From Ottelia alismoides (taxonomy: Eukaryota > Streptophyta > Magnoliopsida > Alismatales > Hydrocharitaceae): DNA of 64,000 nt. Below the pieces are notes generated by a model. It worked only from the letters and a program-made list of their open reading frames with translations, ran no database searches and was not told the DNA's origin. The position numbers and the translations under genes are program-made. Positions within the stretch are counted from its first letter, which is position 1. The number at the start of each line of letters is the position of its first letter. Shown here piece after piece: positions 43,555 through 55,990 of the stretch. Where the stretch lies: the NCBI GenBank assembly GCA_037367405.1, contig JAZKJV010008273.1, positions 310,001 through 374,000 on the forward strand. The letters are read 5' to 3'.

Positions 43555-46500
43555 ATGGCAACAGCAATCAGAAGGATCACCGCCGCCCTCTCCCGCTCGC
43601 TCTCTGCCGCTGGATCGTCTCCTTCGCGACTCCTCCGAGGTCTGTTCTGTTCTCTGCTCTAGAACAGAGGAACGTCCTCCCGGGTTTGAATAGAATCGAT
43701 TTTGATGGATTGTTTTTATTTTTTTGATATATCTCGAGATGGGTGTTTCTGTTTTGAGGTTGGATGATCCATCTTCCTCGAGGAATCCATCCCAGTTTCG
43801 TGGAGTTTGTGATGGGGATCGTGATAAAAATCTTATCTTTTGCTTTATTTCTCTTTTTTTTCTTTTGATTATTGTTGAAATCTAAACCATTTTTGAGATT
43901 TAGAAACTTACCGAATTAATGTATTTGTAGTTGGAATTTGTTTTGCCTATTTTACCGAATGGAAAGGGAGATTCCTATTTTTCCACAGCTTTCTGACGTT
44001 TTTTGCCTTTGCCTTTTTTTTAATGTTCAATCTGCAGCATCCCCGAACTCCAGTTTTTTATGGACAATCAGATCCATCTTTCTTGGAACGATCTGATGTC
44101 AAATCCGAGTTTTTTTTAACGCAACGTAAATACCAACAAATCCCATCCATTTTAACCTCTCCTTTCTGTTGCTTTTAATGGCAATCTCAGGAGGAACTCA
44201 CAGGCCCTCACCAGACATCTGCAGATTCTCCACCGCCGCCGCTCTTGAGGATCCGATCAGACCTTCTGTTCAAGTGGACCACACCCAACTCCTAATTAAT
44301 GGGCAGTTCGTGGATTCTGCCTCTGGTGGGTAATTCTCATCAAAGTTCGAATATTTGATGTTCATTTATTACCTCTGCAGTAACTGTTGGCAGTGAGCAC
44401 ATGCATATTATTTACTGACAAGGATTGAATCTTTTCTAATTCTTTTTGATGGTATGATCAGGGAAGACATTCCCGACGCTTGATCCGAGAACCGGCGAGG
44501 TGATCGCACATGTAGCTGAGGGAGATGCCGAGGATGTTGACCGGGCCGTGGCCGCCGCACGCAAGGCGTTCGACGAAGGACCTTGGCCGAGATTGACTGC
44601 ATATGTAACTGTCTATATGTTTTTTGGATTGAGTGATATGGGTTTTCGAGAATCTGTGTTATATATGTTGCATTTGGTTCTTGCAGGAGAGATCACGGAT
44701 AATTCTACAGTGTGCGGATCTGATCGAGAAGCACAACGACGAGATCGCCACGATCGAGACTTGGGACAATGGCAAGCCTTACGAACAGTCTGCCAAGATA
44801 GAGATACCGATGCTTGTACGACTTATGCGATATTACGCAGGTATAATCTTATATGACATCTTTAAAAAAATTACTGAGAGAAATGATGGCTGTTAATTAG
44901 TGCTCAAATCGAGATTTTTGAAAAAAAAATCTATCAAGAAGATCACTTTTTTTGGACGTAAACATGAATGGACAGACTGTTACAACTCCGATCCTTTCCC
45001 CTTCTTGATGTCTGTCGTCTTCTCTTTAAGGTCAATGTTGCAATTGCCTTCTCTTTGGATCTTTCGGTTTTTGGCTTTTTGTTCGACTTCAAATTTAGGC
45101 CTAAAAAGTATAGAAACATCATTTGAAATTTGTTATTGTTGTTGATGCTTTGATGAACAGTAGATGTGAAACACAAAAATTTAACAGCTTTATCTGGAAG
45201 ACACCTGAGAGATCTTCAGAAAGAAAGCAGTTCAAGATTTTCACTGCAAATATATGAAACTTTTGCTGTTCTTAAGGTCTAAACAGACAGGATCTTGTCA
45301 TTTAAAGTTCGAGAGTGCATTCAATGGCATTGAGACAGTTTTCTGAAACTGGTTGCAGATACATGTCTTGATCATTTACTGATGACCACATTATTTTAAA
45401 ATGTGTTGCTCTATCCAGGTTGGGCCGATAAGATTCATGGACTTGTGGTTCCCGCCGATGGCCCGCACCATGTGCAGATCCTACACGAGCCCATCGGCGT
45501 TGCTGGGCAGATTATCCCTTGGAACTTCCCGCTTCTAATGTTCGCGTGGAAGGTCGGGCCGGCGTTGGCTTGTGGTAACACCATTGTCTTGAAAACCGCC
45601 GAGCAAACGCCTCTGTCTGCGCTGTATGTCGCGAAGCTTTTCCATGAGGTATGTTGAAGCTGATGCCTTTTTGTCTGATCATCGAAGCTTAATTCCTGAC
45701 ACAGATTAAGTAGGATGAGTCTTGACTGTGAAGTAGATTGGATTGATGATTATGTTATTTGAACACCTATCTTGCAGGCAGGTCTTCCTCCGGGCGTATT
45801 GAACATCGTCTCCGGATTCGGACCAACGGCCGGTGCTGCTCTTGCTAGTCATATGGAAGTTGATAAGGTACTTGTAGAGATTGGTGATGTTGCCGGTTAA
45901 ATTCTAATTTCGTAATCACATTATAAAAGCTTAATCCTTTTTACCATTTAGCTCGCATTCACTGGATCCACTGATACGGGTAAGATCGTCCTTGAATTGG
46001 CTGCAAGAAGTAATCTTAAACCGGTCACGCTCGAGCTCGGAGGGAAGTCCCCTTTCATCGTGTGCGAGGATGCGGACGTCGATCAGGCTGTTGAGCTTGC
46101 TCACTTCGCGTTGTTCTTTAACCAGGTGGGCAACTCGAACTTCCCAATAAACCTTTCTCAGATCATCCGCTTATGATTCCAAACAATGCTTGATTCTTCT
46201 CAGGGCCAATGCTGCTGTGCCGGATCACGTACCTTCGTACACGAGAAGATTTATGACGAGTTCCTGGAGAAGTCGAAGAAGCGTGCCTTGAGCCGTGTGG
46301 TCGGTGATCCTTTCAAGCAGGGTGTAGAGCAAGGTCCTCAGGTACATACATTCAGGACTAATGTTTTGACTCGCAATTCGATCGAATCTCACAATGTTGT
46401 TAACTGATTTGCGTAACGCAGATCGACGAGGAGCAGTTCAAGAAGATACTCCGATACATAAAATCCGGCAGGGAGACGGGAGCTACTCTCGAGACCGGCG

Positions 46501-47054
46501 GTGAGAGGCTTGGAAACAGAGGCTACTTCATCCAGCCTACGATCTTCTCAGATGTCAAGGTATGTTCTTTGTAGATAAAACACAACCATTACATCGAAAT
46601 TCTCATATCCGTCTCGATTCTCCGCTGGTTCAGGACGATATGCCGATCGCACGAGACGAGATCTTCGGACCAGTGCAGACCATATTCAAGTTCAGGTCAG
46701 TGAGCGGCTTCCGCGAGATCAATGCAGTTCATTTCAGTTTGGTATATCCCATCAACTGTCTATCTATTTCTTGATCACAGGGACCTGAAAGAAGTGATCC
46801 AACGGGCGAACGCGACACGCTACGGGCTGGCCGCGGGGGTGTTCACTCACAACATGGACACGGCCAACACTCTGATGCGTGCTTTGAGAGTGGGCACGGT
46901 CTGGATCAACTGCTTTGACGTGTTCGACGCCGCGATCCCGTTCGGGGGGTTCAAGATGAGCGGGCAGGGGAGGGAGAAGGGGATAGATAGCCTCAAGAAC
47001 TACTTGCAGGTCAAGGCAGTGGTCACTCCTCTCAAGAACCCGGCCTGGTTGTGA
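43555..47054 (+). CDS. ALDH2B: Mitochondrial aldehyde dehydrogenase, ALDH2B family (11 exons, 540 aa)
   Basis: Oxidises aldehydes such as acetaldehyde to acids with NAD+ in mitochondria. Exons: 43555-43639, 44191-44325, 44462-44604, 44687-44840, 45419-45648, 45778-45867, 45952-46125, 46204-46341, 46422-46559, 46634-46695, 46781-47054. All introns are GT-AG and the phase is kept throughout (1,623 nt with stop), giving the family's usual length. Residues 1 to about 40 are Arg/Ser-rich without acids ([20 protein letters not shown]), a mitochondrial targeting peptide. The NAD-binding part has [18 protein letters not shown] and FTGSTDTGK. The general base is E307 (LELGGKSP) and the nucleophile C341 ([12 protein letters not shown]), 34 residues apart as in ALDH2. 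The C-terminus has PFGGFKMSG and ends NPAWL. No damage is seen. Best relatives by memory are plant ALDH2B proteins, including maize RF2-type restorers. Confidence 0.97.
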
Positions 47055-48693
47055 GCCTTTCTCCTCTGTTTGTATCCTCTACCTGCAGCGAGCGGGTCGA
47101 CGACATCGGCCGGCCGCAGCAGATCTGCGATTATGCCGGTCTATTTAAGTACGAGTGAGATCAATCTACGAATAGGTTAATAAATCTGATCAGCAATGGT
47201 GGTTTCTTATAGATGTGCAGTTTGAACTCCGAGAATTTTATGGCATGTACCCGTTTTATTCAGATCAGAGTGGTGCACTTCCACCATCACCACATCATGT
47301 TCGTATCGGTATGAGCATAACATCATCTTTTGATGTTCCTAAAATAAGATTACAGTGAAATCTTCTCAAGATTGGAAACAGAGTTACCTCCTGTTAAGAT
47401 TATACCGTATTTATTTGGATTATTAGCAACGCAAATGACAATGTTAAACAACAAATGACCAACAAAGTGATTTAAGTCAAATATATATTGATGGTATAAT
47501 TCAACGATCATGAAAGAACAAAAACATTAACTGTGTGTACTAGCAAAAACATTCAACAAACAAACATATTATTGGGATAATTCGATGGAGCGGCGTATAA
47601 ACTTTTTTTCAGAGAACAGTTTGCCTCTCCTTTATAATTTTGCTATGAGTATTTAAGGACAGAACTATATATAAGTCCACAAAAATTTTAACATTTGCCT
47701 CTTGTACTCGTTACTTCAGATAGGAATTCAAACCTCCAATTGAACACCAAATTTTGATCTACAAACCCTCAAATACAGAATCATTTAAGTAATTAAATTT
47801 TATCTATGGATGCTTTTGGATGGATTTCAATTATATTATCTTTTTTTATAGAATATTACCAATGCATGATAATGAAACCTAACCATTGGTCAGCTTGTTG
47901 AGCGCTTTCATGGACTGTGCTTGGGCCATGAAATTTGAGGAAGAGGTCGGCCCGACCCGACCGGCTCTTTGATCCATCCGTCAAATGAGGGTGGTGGACA
48001 TGTACTAAAAAGTTCAGTCCAACCTGCAACAATAAAATGTGTATTAAAGAAGGGATTATTGCCCCCATGAACTCTACAATTTTTTTTATAAATTACCTTC
48101 TTGAAGAAGTAAACATCGTTATTATCCACTCTACCTCATAAATTTGGTAACTCTTACATCGCAAGACTCTTTGATTAATTTAAGGTATTAAATCCAGTAA
48201 AAGTAAAAGTAGCCGTAGGGTTAATAGTGTAAGACTACGCAACTTTACATGATCGAGAGGATAATAACATTGTTTGCATGTTCGAGACGGTAATTTACAA
48301 AGATTTTAAAGTTAGTAGGATAAAAATCTCTAAAAAAATAGATTTTACGTACATTTAGTGGAATATACTTCATTTTTTCTCTTACACTATTAAAGTTGCA
48401 TTATAATAGTTGCATTATTTAGAAGTTTACATTTCAAGTAACACATATAATAAGTACTTAGTGTTTAGAAATTGTATACTATACTAAAACGGTTATTTAT
48501 CTCCGTGAATAATATTGAAATGGAAAAAATAATAGTTTAAACTTGGTACATGGGTTGGTCGAGCCTGGCCCAACTCACACTCGAGCCGTGCTTGAACCTT
48601 GAAGTATGATCCACGTGTCGGCCCAACCAACACCCTAGATAAGAGTTTTTGGAAACTCATCATGTTCCGTTCGGGCCGACCCTTAGCTTGGAC
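47055..48693. other. ALDH 3' flank and intergenic DNA
   Basis: The 3' untranslated region probably ends within about 300 bp. AATAAA-like signals are present (GTTAATAAATC at about 47178) but none is decisive. No further gene is seen to 48693. Confidence 0.5.
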
Positions 48694-49444
48694 TAGGGTT
48701 GGGTATCGGGTCAGGTTGGGTTTGAGTTGGCCCGATCCAAGCCGATTTAAGTATATGGGCTATTGGGTCGACCCCATTTTATTTTCAAATTGTAGGCCAA
48801 GCCCAAACCGACCCAAACAAAATGGGTCGGGTTCGGGTCGGGTCAATCCAGTTTAACACTTATGACACCAATATCATGTGTTCCGCTTTCTTGCATTTAT
48901 CCGATTGTTTCTTATGCATGTGTGCATGTTTAATACTTAAATACGCTAAATAATGTGTGATTATGACAACTTAAATTACCATTCAGTTCACCATTACATA
49001 TTCTATTGTAGATGCGTGCGATATGACCAATACAGATTGGTTACTTACAGTTGTACATTCTCTTACGCTTGAGGACACAGATTCCATTCTTGCATATTAA
49101 TGTAATAGTCTTGTATATTAATGTAGTAATGTCCTCAATCCACGCTAATAGATATGATTATTAATGGGTCTAAGTATTTATTCTAAACTCGAAATATGAA
49201 TATGAATGTTAGAACATGGTATTTGGAGCAAACATGAATGTACTGGGTATAGTTATATCATATGCGTCGGGTTATCGGGATTGCGGGTTGGGGTCTTGTC
49301 AGACCCGAACCTGGCCCAATAATCAATACGGACTCATTTTGGGACCCACGAGATAACCACTAAATTTCGAATTTGAGTTTCAGTCGGATTATGTGGGTCG
49401 AATTTTGGGCCGGATCAGACCAACCAACCCAATGCCTAACCCTT
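48694..49444. mobile_element. hAT-like non-autonomous element (751 bp)
   Basis: Left TAGGGTTGGGTATCGGG and right CCCAATGCCTAACCCTT are inverse. Flanking 8-mers GCTTGGAC (48686-48693) and GCTTGGTC (49445-49452) match at 7 of 8, as expected for a hAT insertion. GGGTCGGGTT words cluster near both ends; the interior is AT-rich without coding capacity. Confidence 0.7.
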
Positions 49445-49556
49445 GCTTGGTCAGGTTTTATGGTAATCCAAAAGGAGAATCATGACTAATTTATATATAT
49501 TTCAAAAATTCACATCAAACAATCAAATGGATATAAATAAAAATAATGAATATTAG

Positions 49557-50050
49557 GCCATGTTCATTTTGAGAATAAATATTGGAACAAGTGACCAATT
49601 CCTCGTCCAACGAGGTTCCCAAGAGCATGGCAATTCCCTTCCACATCATATTATTTCACCTTATTCCACCTTTATTTTATCTTTATTCAATTCTACCTAC
49701 CCTTATTCCATTTAGAGCTTGTTCAGTAGGAGAATTAGCTCCAGAATAAGGGGCTAATTCTCTTCCCGATGCGGTTTCCGGTGGTACGACTATTCTTCAT
49801 TATTCCATCTTATTTGACCTTTATTCTTATGTTTATCACACCTAACCGACCTTTATTTCACCATACTCTCCTTATTCCTATCCTCCAATCGAACAAAGAA
49901 TAGATCTTTATTCTCCTTATTCCTCATCTTTACCACTGCTTATTCCCGAACTGAATACCTCCTTATACTCCTTATTCTCCATCCGAACATAAATAGACCC
50001 ATTTTTTTATTCCACATCCGTATTCATGCTTATTCCCGAACTGAACGATC
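49557..50050. mobile_element. Probable MITE with TTCATTTTGAGAATAA/TTATTCCCGAACTGAA ends
   Basis: Left GGCCATGTTCATTTTGAGAA and right TTATTCCCGAACTGAACGATCC are imperfectly inverse. The interior is built from CCTTATTC words; a second nested terminus-like word (GCTTGTTCAGTAGGAGAAT) occurs at 49717. Target duplication not found. Confidence 0.4.
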
Positions 50051-50892
50051 CCGTGGGTAGAGATGGAGAAAATGACTGTTATTAATATTTTTTTTATTGA
50101 ATTATGTCCATCAAATTGTTGGGATTTTACATCATAACCCATGTAGATTTCAAAAATATCTAGGTTTCTCAAACTCAACTTGAAGAGAGCTCTATGACTT
50201 GGATGACTGATTATGATGGCTAGTTGTACACCCCTGATATTGACGTTTGATAATACTTACGATGGAATGAACATGTTAGGTATATACAATATTCTCAAAT
50301 CTTTTATTGCACACGTAGTTACAATGCCAATTGCATGCTCTGTGTCACACAAACTTTTATTTAGTTGTAGACTTCAGTGTGTACAGGAGTTAAGGGCGTT
50401 TTGAAACTTGAATTTAATTGGTCAATATCTTAGCTGGGAAATGTCAACTTTCATATGCATATGATTATATTGATAGGTAAGTTGGTGGTCTATGATGTAC
50501 CGCCTTTCCTTTCTAATAAATTTTCTTGGACAATTTCTCTAAGGTTTGGGCTCACAATTGACGAATGCAATTCAGGGCTATAAGGATGACACAATCAGTT
50601 CAATTCCTTCAATCCTAGGATCCGTTGAAATAAATCTTAAAAGAGATATTTACACTCATAATCATGTGTATTTTTGTATTTTCGTACATAGTCATCGATA
50701 ACCACGAATTACAATAGAACCCTGAATAGTCATTCCATCTCGCACTCATAATCCGTCATTCATTTTATCTATAAACTCAACTAGATCATCGAGTTAATCT
50801 AGCACATCTTCAGTCCAACAATCATTAATTAAACTCAAGAAAAGAAGAAAGGAAAACTCCCTCCCCTTCCTCCTCCAATCCCCTCCTCCTTC
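50051..50892. other. Intergenic, no gene recognised
   Basis: Short open frames only. Confidence 0.5.
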
Positions 50893-51009
50893 CACTATAG
50901 GTAAGTATAAAACATGCGACGATCATCTTCCATCTCGTCTGAGAGGTTGATCGTCCGCTTTGAACAACGAGGATGGCCGCATGACCTTATCTATAACTCG
51001 CATTCCATT

Positions 51010-51608
51010 TGTTAGAAAATAAACATGCGAAAGCGAAACATGGAAAAAAAATAAAGAAGAATAAGAATAATGGGATTTAACGTGGAACCCTACTTCCTAA
51101 GGAGAGGGGAAAAACCACGGGGTTGATCATAACCTAAAACCAAGAACTATAATCGAAGTAATCTCCCTTGAGGGGCTTACAAAAGGCCGACCCTCAATGC
51201 AATGCTAAAAATCACCAAATAATGGAGAATAATAGAGAGGAGAAATATCACCCAATGGTAAATCCATCGTCAAACTGTAGGGAAGAATGCTGGAGAAGAA
51301 CTGCTCCAAAGGTTACTCCCTCCAAACTCCTGCGGCAAACACAAACTTTCTTTCTTCTTCCTCTCTCTTATTTCTTTCTTGTGCTAGGAGAGCTTGTGTT
51401 GGGATGATCCTGGCATGCACCCCATACCCCCTATTTATACTCCATGGAGATGAGCAAATAAGGAAACATGGACTCCTACTTGCAATAGGATTAGGAAAAG
51501 ATAAGTCCTAATCCTTAAAGGATAACTGATATTTTCTTTTCCAAATAGGACTACCAATGTCCTATATATGTGGACTAGGTTCCCACAAGGAGGGGAGCCC
51601 ATCCAACA
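51010..51608 (-). repeat. 3' LTR of a copia fragment (599 bp)
   Basis: Read on the minus strand it begins TGTTGGATGGG at 51608 and ends TTTCTAACA at 51010, with a TATA-like TATAAATAGGGGG (about 51440-51428). A polypurine tract GAGGGGGGAGATT directly precedes it. Confidence 0.8.
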
Positions 51609-51639
51609 AATCTCCCCCCTCATCGACGATGTGGGCACT

Positions 51640-52290
51640 GCTCCAAACCTGTGAGGGAGCATCATCTCTCGAACTTTTCAAGCGGCAAAGTCCTTGTCAT
51701 CATATCGACACCATTGTCATTTGTGTAGATCTTGTCAAGTACAAGCTGCTTCGATTCTAACACATCATGTATATAATGATATCTAACATCGATGCGCTTC
51801 GATCTTGCATGAAATGTAGAGTTCTTGCCAATATGAATAGCACTTTGGTTGTCACAGTAAAGTATGTACTTGTCCTGATGAAAATCAAGCTCCTACATGA
51901 ACTTCTTCATCCCCAGCAACTCCTTGCATGCCTCTGTAGATGCAATGAACTCAACCTCTGTAGTGGATAAAGCAACACACTTTTGAAGACGAGACTGCTA
52001 AAAAACCGTGCCACCTGCAAAGGACATCATGTAGCCAGATATGGATGTTCTCTCATCAATGTCACCCGCCATATTTGAATCTGTGTATCCAAGAAGAATA
52101 GGCTTCTCTTCTCCAAAGAAAAGAGAGTAACTGCTAGTACCTCAAAGATATTTCAAGATCCATTTAACTGCCTCCCAATGTTGTTTTCCTAGATTTGAGA
52201 TGAACCTAGTAACAACTCCAACTGCATGAGCAATATCTGGCCTCGTACAAACCATGGCATACATGAGCCTACCTTACCATTTGCCATAGA
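51640..52290 (-). pseudogene. Copia pol 3' end: RT tail and RNase H
   Basis: On the minus strand: LMYAMVCTRPDIAHAVGVV (52265-52205), KQHWEAVKWILKYL, a YSLFFGEEKPILLGYTDSNM patch (about 52130-52070), STTEVEFIASTEACKELLGM (about 51965-51905) and YILYCDNQSAIHIGKNSTFH (about 51870-51815). All are standard copia RT-end and RNase H motifs with the catalytic acids visible. Three or more stops interrupt. Everything upstream of the RT end is missing, so this is a 3' fragment lying in the subterminal part of CACTA copy 2. Confidence 0.85.
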
Positions 52291-52959
52291 GGACGACGTT
52301 TACCAACGTTCCTTATAATTACACTTCGGGGATGCTCACGACTGTCCCTTCTACTAGGACCAAATGGGACGGTGGCGACTGTCGCCTACAATCAGGTCTA
52401 GGGGGATGGTCGCGGTCGTCCCCTCCGAAGAAGAATGGAGACAATTGCGATCGTCCCGTAGGGCACAATTTCCCCATTACGGAGAACCAAAAGGGATGGT
52501 TGAGAGAAGTACTGGAGACGGTTGAGACCGTCCCCTTTCGTTTTGATGAAGGGGACAACTGCGACCATCTCCGATACTTCACTGGATCGTCCCCTATGAT
52601 TCTCCATGATGAGGTAACCGTGCCTTACAAGATAATCGCGACCGTGCCCATTGATTCTTTACTACCAAAAAAATTGGTTATCCACTTATGTAACCTTCAT
52701 TTACCCTACATCAACCAACATTGAACATTCATTACAATCATTATATGTATCAATATAAACTCTTCATCATAGAGAGAGGGATCAAGAATGTAATACACAT
52801 TCATTCCACATATCAAATTACAAAAAATGTTCTGAAAGGAGTAGTGCTGAGAAATTCAAAATAAACTACTCTACCTTAAATTATTGAAACCATTTAAAGA
52901 GCAAACTAAACCACTCTATGAGAAATTGTCCAAACTAATTATACAATATACTAAACTAT

Positions 52960-54560
52960 TCTACTAATTACATAATAAAACTAAAAGGACTAAACTACTT
53001 GTCGTCGTCTTCATCCCCATACTTATCATTGTCCTCATCCACACCCTCGTCGTTGTTGTCATCATCGTCATCATCATAATCATCTTCTTCTTTTTCTTCT
53101 TCCTCTTCTTCTTCTTCTTCTCCAGTCTCGCGACTTGATTACCCGTTTATGTTGGTTGGCTAGTCGATGCTCCAGCTTGATGTGCCTGCATGAATGCATT
53201 AAAAACTACCATTTGTTGGTGCAAATTCTGGATTTCAACATTCATGGACATCACTTAACTCTTTATTTCCCTTTCCCTTTAATGTCTTCTAAGTGGAGGA
53301 CAAACCAATTTCGAAGGGTAGCACCCCGTCCACCACAACGGACTCGTCCATTATGCTTTGACCCAATCACTTGGAGGTAGGTTACATCAGGAGTAAGAAG
53401 ATGCTAACTTATACATATGTTGTCTAGAGAGACAGAGGTTGAGTATGATTATCTCCTCTTAAAATATTGTTCAAGTTATACTTAATAAACCATTTAAATT
53501 GCTATAACAAATGTAAAATTATTAATAATTTCTTACATGAATTGGACCATAGACATGATCTATATCCAGTGAACTTCCCCGCCTACATCCTGACTTTTGG
53601 ATTTCTCAAAACTTCCATCCGTTTAGCCACATGTTCTCCAATTCCTAACGTAACATAAATAATTAAGACTTATGCTATGATTTTAAGATACACTAATGGG
53701 TGAATTTAAAATATAATGTATATACTAAAATGCTTACAAAATCGGCCTTAAGCTTATTTGTATTCTTTCTACCCATTCTATGGGTAGACCTGAAACATTT
53801 TTTGATTTTCAGTATTCTGCTTTGAGATACCTTATAAGAAGTGAATAAATTAACAAATATTCTTTCATAAATTCTTACATAAGTACACATACACACATAT
53901 CATATCACATGTTCTTTTTCCATCCAGATATATATCAATGCTATCTAGTGTTCAACATGAACATATCTCAAAAGTGCCTCCAATGGAAGCGTCGAGTCGA
54001 AGTACTGAAATTATTCAAATAAGTTACTTACATGAAAAAATAAGATCTATCAAAGCTATATATATATTATAATTGTACTTATGGTCTTCATATGACCTCG
54101 ATATTTGTGAAGTAATTCTACACCATATCCTAAGATTAGAGCATCTTTAGCTAGATTATAATCCCATGAAAAACTAGCCTGAAAAATAATGAATATAAGA
54201 AGTAATTGTTATAATTACAGATGTACAACAAGTATACAATTTTTATTTGTTAATAGTTTTAATTACCTCCAAATCAAGTAGAATGACATCTTTAATTGAT
54301 TGTTCAACTAAACACTAGTCTGTCATGTGAATGGGGGAACCCGTGCTCTGCACACCTTCCCTAGATAACTCTGAAACACAACCAAATTCTCCCCCACTGC
54401 ATCACCTCCAACAATCCTCACCTACATGATCTCATTGGGATACAAATGGTCCAAGACTCGTACTGTAATGACCCTCTACGTCTAGTAGAGCCCCCTAAAT
54501 CTGTAGGATCGGAGAAGTCACTACCTGCATGAGATGTAGGCGATGCATACCGAATGCGTC
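52960..54560 (-). pseudogene. Ptta/En-Spm-type gene pseudogene (copy 2)
   Basis: Paralogous to 37640-39140: HRMGRKNTNKLK at about 53780-53745, the SKHNGRVRCGGRGATLR patch at about 53360-53310, a MNVEIQNLHQQ-like coiled stretch near 53250-53190 and an acidic tail (53130-53000). Broken by stops. Confidence 0.6.
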
Positions 54561-54703
54561 TAGGACGTGGATGCCTATCTGTATAAATAATGAAACATTA
54601 AAATGGTTTAACAAGTATTTAATATATCATATATAACATTAAGCATTGATATATTAATAAGCATTTAATACATCATATATAACAACAAATAAATTTGAAA
54701 AAC

Positions 54704-54803
54704 AATACTGATGAAGTTACACTATAACACCATATGTATGTTCTTGAATTTATAATACTGATGAAGTTACACTATAACACCATATGTATGTTCTTGAATT
54801 TAT
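54704..54803. repeat. 50-bp tandem duplication, two copies
   Basis: Units starting AATACTGATGAAGTTACACT at 54704 and 54754, identical by eye. Confidence 0.9.
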
Positions 54804-54814
54804 ATTTAATGACT

Positions 54815-55090
54815 CATCATCATCGTTAACATCAAAGAAGTCTCATGGTACTATTTTCATGGGTATAATCCACCCATCGCTGGAGTTATCCGGACGTAAA
54901 ACACCTGTTCTACCTGACTAATAAGTGTAAAAGACTCATTTGTTTGTAACTTCCCTGATTGTTTTAAAGAAACAATCTCATTTTTATCTTTTTGATATCC
55001 TATCTCCCACGATTAATATTGAACCAATTACACTTAAAAAGAACACATCGACTTTCATGAGTAAAGCTGGTCTCTATAATATCAAGTATT
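54815..55090 (-). pseudogene. DUF4216-like region of CACTA copy 2
   Basis: On the minus strand: a FKCNWFNINRGR-like patch (about 55045-55005), then FTLISQVEQVFYVR (about 54930-54890) and a GWIIPMKIVP...DFFDVNDDD stretch (about 54880-54820). This matches the DUF4216 block that follows TNP2 in plant CACTA proteins. Two frames and several stops. Confidence 0.65.
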
Positions 55091-55499
55091 TCCCCATAGT
55101 AGCCGTTTACACCGGAAGGTAAGTCTATTTTTACTATAACACCAAACATTTACCTTGATTTCATCTCATCGACGGATTTTATTTTAAATATGTAGACATT
55201 TAGAATATATCTATTGTATGAAATAATTTGTGAATACGATATGTGCTTAAAAAATCAAGGTTTAAGTTCCACCTATTATAATTCATGTCCTTTAACTATT
55301 TCACACATGCATAGAACCAATCGATGAAGTGATATTTAAGATGATTTTCAGTAAATAATGTATTATAATCCTAAAAAACTCATCAATCTCAGATAACTGC
55401 ATCAAAATATAATAGTTTATGAGATCTCCATCCTCGTCAAATATTATACGATGGATACTGTTAAGTATATGCCCGTCACATGATTGAAAGACCTACAAG

Positions 55500-55945
55500 T
55501 GGAAGTCATCTTCGACTTTGACTTCACCTTCATTGTTTCATTCAAATCGTGTGAAATGTACGCTTTCACCTCCCATTCACATCTCACAAAAATTAATACA
55601 CTCTTCACAAAGATAACCCTTACCAATACATACTTCGAGTTATGCCTTATTAAAGATCATATTTTTTTAATTTTTGTAGGCATCTTTCTATTGGATACAC
55701 CTAACGTATTGCATCAGTTCACCGATTCTTTATTCACTTGATAAATGACCTATTAAGCTCACCATTACATCAAAAAATGCAGGGGGATATTTACCCTAAT
55801 ATGCATAATGTGATAACGATATTCTCTTCCAGTCTTTATAAGATCAACGAATCTAAAATTTTCGAGCATATGACTTTGAAAAATCTGCTCAATTCTGTTA
55901 ATGATTGTAGAATAGTATCATCAACAATCCCGCGAGTCTAAAATG
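55500..55945 (-). pseudogene. DUF4218-like region of CACTA copy 2
   Basis: On the minus strand: a KIFKVICSKILDS patch, then RLEENIVITLC, PPAFFDVMVSLIGHLSSE, a LMQYVRC patch and GYLCEECINFCE in order across 55890-55570. This is the DUF4218 block (PPAFFDVMVHL..HL) that lies between TNP2 and DUF4216 in CACTA transposons. Broken by stops. Confidence 0.7.
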
Positions 55946-55990
55946 ATCCTCAAAAAGGTGAAGACAAGTTGTCGCTGAGTCGACTGCTCA

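Larger units (their letters stand above)
50893..55990 (-). mobile_element. CACTA element, copy 2, truncated at its transposase end
   Basis: Left end CACTATAGGTAAGTATAAAA is homologous to the copy 1 end (CACTACAAGAAAGTATATAA). Subterminal GGTCGCGACC-type words continue at 52300-52665 after an inserted copia piece. On the minus strand, in transcription order, come DUF4218-like, DUF4216-like and Ptta-like regions. The TNP2 transposase core and the right terminus are not found. All coding parts are broken. Confidence 0.7.

Noticed and set aside
45419..45648. ALDH as a recent retrocopy or pseudogene
   Set aside because: All ten introns are present with GT-AG borders and matching phases and no stop or frameshift is seen, so it is an ordinary spliced gene.
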